From Roseibium sp. MMSF_3544 (GTDB taxonomy: Bacteria; Pseudomonadota; Alphaproteobacteria; Rhizobiales; Stappiaceae): a stretch of DNA of 64,000 bases. The stretch spans positions 248,001 to 312,000 of the forward strand of contig NZ_JASHKA010000002.1 of the NCBI RefSeq assembly GCF_030732845.1, given 5' to 3'. The notes under the pieces were generated by a model. That model had not been told where the DNA came from. It did no database searches and saw nothing but the letters and a program-made list of their open reading frames with translations. Every line of letters starts with the position of its first letter. Position 1 is the first letter of the stretch. Position numbers and translations under genes: made by a program. Of this stretch, positions 46,611 to 54,339 are shown piece by piece.

Positions 46611-49600
46611 ATGCGCGTCATAAAACCCCAACGTCTTGGTCTGATGACCAAAACAATGCCGCACAATAGCGCGGGGCTTTTCATCGTCTCGACCTTCACG
46701 CTGTTTGATCTGCGCGATCCGGGTGACATTCTGGCCGAAACGGCGATGTGGCCCATGGTGGCCGAGGAATTGCCCAAGGGGACCGTGTTCGACGCGGCCT
46801 ACCCGAAGCCATTTGGTGAATTCCTAATTGCCGGCAGCGCGATGTCGCAAGACCCCGTCAAGGCAATGCATGTTGGTGTGACCGTTGGCGAGCAAAGCCG
46901 GTATCTGTCCGTTTTTGGTGACAGGCACTGGGAAACCGACGGAGACGATCCTGTCTTTTCAGAGCCTGATCCGTTTACGGAAATGCCTCTGACGCCGGAC
47001 CGCGCGTTTGGTGGCGAAGGGTTTGTGCCAAATCCGGTCGGGCAGGGGGCACATGCGGCTGAGTTGAATGCGAGTATACCGCGCCTCCCGCTGCCAAACG
47101 TGGAACTCGCCGGATCTGAGATCAAGTCGATCGGCGACCGTCCGGCACCTGCGCTTGTTGGTCCGATCGCCCTGGACGATCCGGCGCGCCTTTCGCTTGC
47201 CGGATCATTCAACAAGGCCTGGGTCGACCAGCAAATGCCGGACTGGCCTACCGATTTCGACCCGCGTTTTTTCATGTCTGCGCCCCTGGAACAACGCCGC
47301 CAGTCCTTCTACGCGGGCGACGAGGCTGTCAGGGTTGTCGGCATGTCTGCGAGCGTTCCGGATCTGCAAACTCACTTGCCCGGTATTCGCGCGCGCGCCT
47401 TCGTGACCCTTGGCGCTGAAGAGGTGCAGCTGACGGAAATCCAGATGCGCACCGACACGGTCTGGGTCTTCGGCTCACAGATGAAGGGCGTTGTCGTTAA
47501 TCGGGGCATGCTCGAAGTCTCGGACCTGGACGGCCGCGATATCAGCGCGGTCATGGTTGCCTATGAGCGGCTCAAGGATGCCCCGAGGCCAACCAGCTAC
47601 TACCAGGGTGTTTTCGATCTTCGCAGCGACCCGGACGAAGGGCACAAATACCTTCTGGCCGACGGCCAGCTGTCGCACGAGGAAGATCCGGAAGAAATCG
47701 AACGGCGGGAGCAGGACAGGATCGCTGAAGCGCAAACCCGCCTGGAAAAATGGACGGAAGGCCGCCAGTGGCGTCTTGAACGCCACTTTGGCGATCACGG
47801 TCTGCCGTCTTCTCTCGTGCCTGCCGTCGACGAGCCGGACCTGAAACCGATCCTGCTGCCCAGCACCGAGGATATTGCACGCGGCGACGTCGATATCGCG
47901 CGGCTGATGTCCGATGCCGAGGATCTGCGGCGAGAAGCTGAACTGAAGTCCGGATTGGCAAACGCAGAAATCCTCGGTGTTGTTCGCCAGCTTGGCCTGA
48001 AACCGCCCGTTTTGCCTCAAGCTGACGAGAGCGACATCGAAAAACTGAGCCAGACCACTGACACCGAACAAGGTTTCCTGCCGGCATTTGAAGATCTCCT
48101 TCCGCAAGACACCCTCGACAAAATGCTGGCAGACTTCGAAGCGGCTCCAAAGTCCGATCAATCGGCTCCCGAGGAGCAGGATCCGCAAGTGGCGTTCGAA
48201 AAAGCCAAGGCCCGGTTCTTAAACGAACCGTCTGCAGGGCTCTTGTCGGTTGCGAAAGATATGATCGGCAAAAGTTCCGATGGCCCGACGCCCCCTTCAG
48301 CGGATTTGCTTCCGGTTGATTTTAGCGGCGTCGACAGTACGCCTGAGGACGACGAGGCGACGTCTTCCGCGCAGGAAACCAGCGAAGCGACGGGTTTGGA
48401 CGATTATCTCAGCCACGCCTTTCCCGGATTGGCTGATGAGGAAGATGCGCAGCCCTCCGAAATGCTGAAGTCTGCTCTTGCAGGCACCGGAGCAAAAGGT
48501 GAAACGGCCGCCACGTCATTGACGGCTGCAAAGGATCAACTGGCAGACGCGGAAGAAAATCTTGAGGACGCGCTCGCAACTGCAAGAAGAACCGCTGCGC
48601 AAGCGATCGCCCCACTGGAACCGATAGGACCCCAAGCCGCCGAGTTGCTGGGCGCATTCGTCAGGTCGCATCTCGAGCAGGGAGGCGCGTTGGCTGGCCG
48701 GGACGCCGCCGGCGCGTCACTTGTTGATTTGTCGCTGGAAGACGCGGACCTCAAGGGCGGTTTCCTGGAAAACAGTGATCTTTCCGGGGCAGTCTTGCAC
48801 AGAGCGGTCTGTGAGAGTGCAGCCTTGACCGGTGCGCGCCTTACTGACGCTGATTTTTCCCGTTCCGACTTTTCACAAGCCAGTCTGTCGAACGTTCAGG
48901 CAGCAAGAGCGACTTTCAAACAAGCGACATTCAGGGACGCGACCATCATAAGAGCGGATTTCTCGGATTGTGATTTTTCCGGCGCAAGTTTCGAGAACTG
49001 TACCTTCGTCGAATGCAAGTTCCCCAATGCACGCTTTTCCGGCGTCACAATGAAGGATTGCTCAATTGCGACCTCGGACCTGAACGGCCTCAAGGCCGAT
49101 GGGGCAAATCTTACGCACACGAGTTTCTTGTCGAGCCAACTCAACCATTCGGACTGGACGAGGGCCGAACTGAAAAAAGTATCGTTCGCCGATGTCGCCT
49201 TCCGAAATTCCACCATGGCGAATGCCAATCTTGATGAATGTGGCTGGTTCGGCGCGACCGACATGTCCAAGTCGAATTTCTCAAATGTCGACGCGGTCAA
49301 GTGCGGCTTTCAGGATGCCGTAATGCGGGAAACCGCGTTTCTTCAGGCAGTTTTTGACGGTTGTAACCTGGCTGGCACGGATCTTGAGCTGGCCGACATG
49401 CGGCTGTCCTCCTTAAAAGGCAGCGTGTTCGCCTTTTCAAGGGTCAAGCAGGCAGATCTTTTCGGCGCCAACCTCCGCGAAGCGAGCTTTCGGGGGGCCG
49501 ATCTGACACAGAGCAATTTTCGCTCGGCGAATTTCTTCCGCACAGATCTTTCTGAAGCGTCGATCGCCTTTGCAGATTTCTCCCATTCGAATTTGCAGCT

Positions 49601-49625
49601 CACCAACATGGAAGCGCGGCCATGA
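46611..49625 (+). CDS. DUF2169 protein fused to C-terminal pentapeptide repeats
   Basis: Large protein of 1004 aa. Residues 1 to about 330 match the DUF2169 layout (VIKPQRLGLMTKTMP, FGEFLIAGSAMS, DRAFGGEGFVPNPVGQG, PGIRARAFVTLG). The middle, about 370-650, is acidic, low in hydrophobics and probably flexible. From about 690 to the end it is a pentapeptide-repeat solenoid (A/D-L/F-x-x pattern, for example ADFSRSDFSQASLSNVQAAR and LAGTDLELADMRLSSLKG). DUF2169 proteins act as adaptors that load toxic effectors on VgrG in type VI systems such as Agrobacterium Tde2. The stop overlaps the next start (ATGA). Confidence 0.82.
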   Translation: MRVIKPQRLGLMTKTMPHNSAGLFIVSTFTLFDLRDPGDILAETAMWPMVAEELPKGTVFDAAYPKPFGEFLIAGSAMSQDPVKAMHVGVTVGEQSRYLSVFGDRHWETDGDDPVFSEPDPFTEMPLTPDRAFGGEGFVPNPVGQGAHAAELNASIPRLPLPNVELAGSEIKSIGDRPAPALVGPIALDDPARLSLAGSFNKAWVDQQMPDWPTDFDPRFFMSAPLEQRRQSFYAGDEAVRVVGMSASVPDLQTHLPGIRARAFVTLGAEEVQLTEIQMRTDTVWVFGSQMKGVVVNRGMLEVSDLDGRDISAVMVAYERLKDAPRPTSYYQGVFDLRSDPDEGHKYLLADGQLSHEEDPEEIERREQDRIAEAQTRLEKWTEGRQWRLERHFGDHGLPSSLVPAVDEPDLKPILLPSTEDIARGDVDIARLMSDAEDLRREAELKSGLANAEILGVVRQLGLKPPVLPQADESDIEKLSQTTDTEQGFLPAFEDLLPQDTLDKMLADFEAAPKSDQSAPEEQDPQVAFEKAKARFLNEPSAGLLSVAKDMIGKSSDGPTPPSADLLPVDFSGVDSTPEDDEATSSAQETSEATGLDDYLSHAFPGLADEEDAQPSEMLKSALAGTGAKGETAATSLTAAKDQLADAEENLEDALATARRTAAQAIAPLEPIGPQAAELLGAFVRSHLEQGGALAGRDAAGASLVDLSLEDADLKGGFLENSDLSGAVLHRAVCESAALTGARLTDADFSRSDFSQASLSNVQAARATFKQATFRDATIIRADFSDCDFSGASFENCTFVECKFPNARFSGVTMKDCSIATSDLNGLKADGANLTHTSFLSSQLNHSDWTRAELKKVSFADVAFRNSTMANANLDECGWFGATDMSKSNFSNVDAVKCGFQDAVMRETAFLQAVFDGCNLAGTDLELADMRLSSLKGSVFAFSRVKQADLFGANLREASFRGADLTQSNFRSANFFRTDLSEASIAFADFSHSNLQLTNMEARP

Positions 49626-50692
49626 TCACACTCGAGACCCTTGCGGACTTCATTCGGTATGGCGAGCCGATCCTGGAAGCGGATTTCTCGGGCTGTGACC
49701 TGTCCGGGTGGAATCTCGCCGGAGCAGTGTTTTTGCGCTCTGATTTTTCCGGTGCGAACCTGACCGGAGCAGACATCTCCAAGTGTTTGTTTACAGAATG
49801 CAATCTCCAGGATGCGCGTTTCGACGACATCAAGACCGAACAAGCCGTTTTCCTGAAATCAACCCTCGACCGGGCCTGCATGGGTGGCTGCTGGTTCGAA
49901 AAGGTATCGTTCCTGGAAACATCGGCGAAAAGCAGCAATCTGGCCGGGGCCAATTGCATAAGCTGCCAGTTTGTCGCCGCAGATCTGGAAGGTGCGGACT
50001 TGAGCGGTGCCGCGCTGTTGAATTCTTCGATGGTCGAATGCACTGCAACGAACACGAACTTCAGCGACGCTCTCATTGAATCCGCAGTGCTGGTCGGTAT
50101 GGACTTCTCCACTGCCACATTCGCAGACGTCATGCTCCAGGCAGCGATGTTCATCAAGTGTGACCTGACGTCGATGGACTTCTCCGACACCCCGGTCACG
50201 CAATGCGGGTTCGTCGAAACGGCACTCGACGGCTGCCGCTTCGAACGGTCAGATCTCACGGGAAGCGTATTGGTTGGAAGCAAGTTGCAAGGTGCTTCAT
50301 TTGCCGAAGCGATCGCCGATATGGCGCTTTTCTGCGACGCGGATTTGCAGCAGGCTGTGTTCGCCGGAGCCAAGCTTGAAATGGCCAATTTCACTGGGAG
50401 CGACCTCCGGCAGGCTGACCTTACGGGAAGTCTTTGCGCAAAGGCCCTGTTCGATCAGGCGGATTGCCGCGGGACTGTTTTCACCGGCGGTGATCTCAAC
50501 ATGAGCAGTTTTTCAAACAGCAACCTGGATGGTGCGGACATGTCTCGGGCGGCAATGCACATGACTGACTTCCACAATGCGAGCGTCAACTCGACCGTGA
50601 TGACCGGCGCGCACGGATCAATACGACAAACCGATGATTTGCGGCTGATCTGCGAGATCTACGATCCCCGCAAAGTCGCGTTGGCCGATTAA
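49622..50692 (+). CDS. Pentapeptide-repeat protein
   Basis: 356 aa, almost entirely pentapeptide repeats: tandem A(D/N)(L/F)xx units such as ADFSGCDLSGWNLAGAVFLR and ANLTGADISKCLF, predicted to fold as a right-handed quadrilateral beta-helix. No signal peptide. The start overlaps the DUF2169 gene, and the repeats resemble the C-terminus of that protein, suggesting the pair arose by duplication or binds the same partner. The last 30 residues (LRLICEIYDPRKVALAD) leave the repeat pattern. Confidence 0.85.
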   Translation: MITLETLADFIRYGEPILEADFSGCDLSGWNLAGAVFLRSDFSGANLTGADISKCLFTECNLQDARFDDIKTEQAVFLKSTLDRACMGGCWFEKVSFLETSAKSSNLAGANCISCQFVAADLEGADLSGAALLNSSMVECTATNTNFSDALIESAVLVGMDFSTATFADVMLQAAMFIKCDLTSMDFSDTPVTQCGFVETALDGCRFERSDLTGSVLVGSKLQGASFAEAIADMALFCDADLQQAVFAGAKLEMANFTGSDLRQADLTGSLCAKALFDQADCRGTVFTGGDLNMSSFSNSNLDGADMSRAAMHMTDFHNASVNSTVMTGAHGSIRQTDDLRLICEIYDPRKVALAD

Positions 50693-50703
50693 AGGAGAAG
50701 ACT

Positions 50704-51096
50704 GTGTTTGCCATTAATCAGCTTGGAAGCATGAGCCTTGGCATCGTCGATGTCTGCAACGTGGTTACACCGGCCGGTCCCGTACCGACGCCCTTTGTCA
50801 ATGTTGCTCTTTCGACCACCGCAGTTCCGAACGTGCTCACCGTCTTTCTCAGCGGTGCTCCCGCGCACAATCTTCTGACGAGCAGCGTCATAACGAGCGG
50901 CGATGAAGCGGGCGTCGGCATGGGAGTGGCATCGGGAACCTTTATCGGCCCGAGCCGCCACCTCACGAGTTCGTTCAAGACGTTTTACGGCGTGGCGCCG
51001 GCAACACGGCTCACCGATACCACGATGCAAAATTCGACCAACATCGTCGGCATGACGCTGACACCGAGCCAAGTTTCCGTCTTGGTACTGTCTTGA
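50704..51096 (+). CDS. PAAR-like DUF4150 protein
   Basis: 130 aa. Matches the DUF4150/PAAR-like pattern from end to end: MFAINQLGSMSLGIVDVCN, PVPTPFVNVALSTTAVPN, FLSGAPAHNLLTSS, SGDEAGVGMGVASGTFIGPS and MQNSTNIVGMTLTPSQV. PAAR-like proteins cap and sharpen the VgrG spike and attach effectors. Start GTG 50704 with AGGAG (50693-50697) six bases before. It is 11 bases after the pentapeptide gene. Confidence 0.85.
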   Translation: MFAINQLGSMSLGIVDVCNVVTPAGPVPTPFVNVALSTTAVPNVLTVFLSGAPAHNLLTSSVITSGDEAGVGMGVASGTFIGPSRHLTSSFKTFYGVAPATRLTDTTMQNSTNIVGMTLTPSQVSVLVLS

Positions 51097-51145
51097 ATAA
51101 TGAGAATTGCAGGGAAGCCTTGGGCAAGTTCAAAAGGAGACCGGC

Positions 51146-52093
51146 ATGTCAACCGTAGATGATGCTGACTACGTGGTCACGCAAAGCAATGTGGGTGAAG
51201 AACTCAACGCCACAGTTCTGATCCCCGATCCCGGCAGTTCTGCCCTGGCCGTGTCCTCACTGACGAAGGCTAACAGCAGCTTTCTGAGGATCGGGCAGTA
51301 TGAAGCCTCCGAAGAAGGTGACCGGTCGCCGACAAACCTGACCAGCGCGGCAAGGGGCGTTCTTATTCAGACGACGGGAGGACTGTTCTTCACTGTCAAC
51401 GAAGATGCCTACCAGCAATTCGTCTCCAATCTTGACCACCATGTCCAGGGCAACGTCACAAGGAAGATCGAGGGCAACAACACGACCACGATATCCGGAA
51501 CAAATGACGTCAACACAACCGGAGTGAGCCGTCATACCGGCGAAGGCTTCACGATCTCGACCGGCAGCTACACCGACATTCAGCCGAGCAACTCAAAAGA
51601 CATTCGCTTGAAGTCCGACAACAAGGTCGACATTGAAAGTGACAGTGGCGTCAAGCTCGCCGTCGGAAGCAGTCACTACGCCAAGATTTCCAGCGAAGGT
51701 CTCTGGGAAACCAACTTCGCCGATGCGATCGACGTTACCACTGGAACGACCCACAGCCGTTTTGGAGGGTGGACGACCGAAGAATATTATGGCGGCAAGT
51801 TTACGTTCAACATCGCAGGAACGATTGAGTTGTCTCTTGCGGTGAACATATCGATCAACCTGCTGGTCGATATTTCGGTCGGTACGCTCAGCTTGAGTGC
51901 CGGCGGCATAGAAATGGGATACAGAAAGATCGATGTTGAGGTCCAGGAGTTGAAAATCGACAGCACGACCATCGATATGTCTCGGAACCTCATCGAAATT
52001 GAAACCAATGATGCCATCAAGTGCGAGGCAGATGGTGTGAAGCTGTCAAAGGCAGCGGTGAAGCTTGCAACCGGACTGCAGATCATCGGCTAG
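51146..52093 (+). CDS. Beta-structured protein of unknown function in the spike-like cassette
   Basis: 315 aa with no signal peptide. The N-terminal 150 residues carry GVLIQTTGGLFFTVNEDAYQ. A repetitive threonine/serine-rich segment (VTRKIEGNNTTTISGTNDVN, then IRLKSDNKVDIESDSGVKL) has alternating polar and aliphatic residues, as in VgrG/gp5-type beta-helical stalks. The end (SLAVNISINLLVDISVGTLS, then TIDMSRNLIEIETNDAIKC) is also strand-rich. ATG 51146 follows AAAAGGAGA. Gene order suggests an extension or substitute of the VgrG stalk; this is inference. Confidence 0.7.
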   Translation: MSTVDDADYVVTQSNVGEELNATVLIPDPGSSALAVSSLTKANSSFLRIGQYEASEEGDRSPTNLTSAARGVLIQTTGGLFFTVNEDAYQQFVSNLDHHVQGNVTRKIEGNNTTTISGTNDVNTTGVSRHTGEGFTISTGSYTDIQPSNSKDIRLKSDNKVDIESDSGVKLAVGSSHYAKISSEGLWETNFADAIDVTTGTTHSRFGGWTTEEYYGGKFTFNIAGTIELSLAVNISINLLVDISVGTLSLSAGGIEMGYRKIDVEVQELKIDSTTIDMSRNLIEIETNDAIKCEADGVKLSKAAVKLATGLQIIG

Positions 52094-52131
52094 GGTTCAG
52101 ACCCTGGCGTTTCGTCTTCGGGAAGAAGAAA

Positions 52132-53922
52132 ATGAACCTTACGGTTTCAGAGAAATGTGACGCCGCTGAAGATCTGATTGAAAAGGGCAAGCTGGAGGAC
52201 GCGGAGTTTCTGCTGGATCAGGTGCTTGAAAGCCATCCTGCGGAAATACGGGCACTTGTCGGTAAGTCTGCTTTGCTCATCAAGTCCGGGGACCTGCAGA
52301 AAGCAAAAGCTCTGCTGCAGTCCGCTTATGAACGCAGCCCTTCCGATGCAGTGGTTCAGACAAATCTCGCGAATGTCGCGTTGCTTGAAAACCGCATCAA
52401 CGACGCAGTCGTCCACCTTGAGACGGCGCATGCGGAAAGATCCGACTACCTTCCCCCGATCCTTCTGCTGGCGCAGATACGCAGTCAGTCGGGAGAGGCA
52501 ACTGAGGCGGCCAGTTGGCTGACGAAGGCAACAAAACTAGCTCCTGGAGATGCCAACGTGCTGGCTGCCGGAGCAGGATTTCTTCTTGCCCACCAAAAGA
52601 TATCGGAAGCCAAGGCTTCTTTTGAAAAAGCGCTCGATGTTGATCCGGGCCACGTAGGTGCGCTCGCCGGGCTTGCCCAATTGAGTTGCCTGCTGGGTGA
52701 ATTTGATCGCGCCGGCGAGCTGGCAAAGAGAGCACACCTCCTGTCGCCCCAGGACCCGGAAGTCGCGGTTACGCTCGCAAAGGTATATCTTGCCGCCGGC
52801 GCTCCGAGTGAAGCTGAAAAGCTGATGGATCGGTTCAAAGCCCGCCTTGCCGACTTCACACCGGTGGTCCTTGTTTGCGCCGAGATTGCAATAGCGCGCG
52901 GGCAAACTGCACAGGCGTTGTCGGATACCGCGAAATGGCTGCGCAAGGCACCGAACGATCAGATGCGCATCGCGGCGTTCCTGAAGGTCTTGAAGCAGGC
53001 CGGCGCCTGGCAAGAAATTGTCGACATGTATCTGAAACTTCCGGACAAAACGGCGTCGGAAGACATGGTGCAAAGCCTCTATGAGGAAGCGCTCCACGCC
53101 CTTGGCCGGTCAGAAGAGGCTTGGCGATCCTGGACGGCACGGCGCGGCCTTGAAGCGAAAGCTCCTACGCCGCCGATCGTTGTTGAGCTGCCGGAGCGGA
53201 CGCCGCTTCTCGACGAAATCGTGCTGATGCGGTTTGCAAATAGCTGGGCGCAAAAAGATCCCATCTCGATGGTTTCGAAGAGCCCTTTGGAAGGAATTTG
53301 GGGCCGATTGACGTCAGCGGCTCAGATCGGTCGGACAGCTGATCGTCGGGATCTACAGGATCAAAGCAACGAACTGCTGGCTGATCTGGCTGCCCGGACT
53401 TGCCTTTTCGCGCCAGAAGTTGCCGCCTTCAATCCGTACCTTGCGCCGAGCACTCGAGTAGCCGAATGGCGCAATGCCTTGCCAAGCGGGCGTGGGCCTC
53501 TTGTTGGCGTGTTCTGGCAGGAAAGAGCACCCGGATTGATGATCGATCATCTGAAAGCGGCCTTTGCCGGAAAAGACGTCGTTCCGGTTAGCCTCCAGTT
53601 TGACGATGCCCGCCATCAGTTGCGCACCTGGCCTGAAGCCATGGATGCCGGCGTCGCATTGGGCGGCCTGGAAGATCTTGTCGATTTGATTGACTGTCTG
53701 GATCTGATTGTCGGTCCGGACGGAATTCCGCTTCATATTGCAGGCGCGCTTGGGCGCAAAGGTGTGGCACTGCTGCAGAAAAATCATGAGTGGTACTGGG
53801 CCGGGACCGGGAGCGAGAGCATTTGGTACCCAAGCGTCAAACGGGTCGTCACCGCGATCGGTCCCACTTGGGAAGGTGCTGCTGATGCGGTAGCGGCGGA
53901 GATTGATGCTCTGTTGGTTTAG
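52132..53922 (+). CDS. TPR protein with C-terminal glycosyltransferase-like domain
   Basis: 596 aa. The first 330 residues are tetratricopeptide-like helical repeats (AEDLIEKGKLEDAEFLLDQV, GHVGALAGLAQLSCLLGEFD). The last 200 match the heptosyltransferase-like fold that often follows TPRs: LVGVFWQERAPG, VPVSLQF and LDLIVGPDGIPLHIAGALGR with the conserved histidine, then WYWAGTGSESIWYPSVK. The usual DTA of the nucleotide-sugar loop is DGI here. I start at ATG 52132. Its place at the end of the cassette suggests an effector or a modifier, but this is not proven. Confidence 0.72.
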   Translation: MNLTVSEKCDAAEDLIEKGKLEDAEFLLDQVLESHPAEIRALVGKSALLIKSGDLQKAKALLQSAYERSPSDAVVQTNLANVALLENRINDAVVHLETAHAERSDYLPPILLLAQIRSQSGEATEAASWLTKATKLAPGDANVLAAGAGFLLAHQKISEAKASFEKALDVDPGHVGALAGLAQLSCLLGEFDRAGELAKRAHLLSPQDPEVAVTLAKVYLAAGAPSEAEKLMDRFKARLADFTPVVLVCAEIAIARGQTAQALSDTAKWLRKAPNDQMRIAAFLKVLKQAGAWQEIVDMYLKLPDKTASEDMVQSLYEEALHALGRSEEAWRSWTARRGLEAKAPTPPIVVELPERTPLLDEIVLMRFANSWAQKDPISMVSKSPLEGIWGRLTSAAQIGRTADRRDLQDQSNELLADLAARTCLFAPEVAAFNPYLAPSTRVAEWRNALPSGRGPLVGVFWQERAPGLMIDHLKAAFAGKDVVPVSLQFDDARHQLRTWPEAMDAGVALGGLEDLVDLIDCLDLIVGPDGIPLHIAGALGRKGVALLQKNHEWYWAGTGSESIWYPSVKRVVTAIGPTWEGAADAVAAEIDALLV

Positions 53923-54339
53923 GTAACCAAACGGACAGCGAAGAAACCAACTTCGGTTTGCTGTCCTCTTTCGGGTTGGTGCAACTTTTTTGAGGTAAAA
54001 CACGCTTCCATCAGCGAATTAGCGAGTCCTTTTTCACTCGCCTTTGCAGTTTTTTTGCTCGCTTTGCGGGTGCTCGATGTGTAGGTGCTGCAAGACTCTG
54101 ATATGACTCAGAAAAAATAATCATGCGACTTGGCGCTGTTTGTAAATTCGACGTGGCGCCGTGCAAAATCACTGTCAAATATTCCTAGAATTGATCTTCA
54201 AAATGTGAGGCGTGCAGCCACAGATCAGTCCTGTGGTTGTATTTATTTAATAAGTGAAATTAAAGGTTTACACCACCTTAAACTATTAGGCGCAATTTGA
54301 CAGAACACGCTTGGACGGTGCTTCGAATCGGAGAAAAAA
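53923..54339. other. AT-rich intergenic region after the spike-like cassette
   Basis: 417 bases, AT-rich, without a credible gene. It contains the terminator-like hairpin at 53933 and another hairpin at 54218-54236 (CCACAG/CTGTGG with a 7-base loop, followed by TTGTATTTATTT). The promoter of the chemoreceptor at 54340 should lie here. Confidence 0.55.
53933..53972 (+). terminator. Probable terminator of the spike-like cassette
   Basis: GGACAGC (53933-53939) pairs with GCTGTCC (53960-53966), with an inner AAACC/GGTTT stem and a short T-rich tail (TCTTT). It begins ten bases after the TPR gene stop. Confidence 0.6.

Noticed and set aside
45494..53922. Accessory block as a prophage
   Set aside because: No integrase, capsid, portal, terminase or lysis gene is seen; only spike-accessory families are present.
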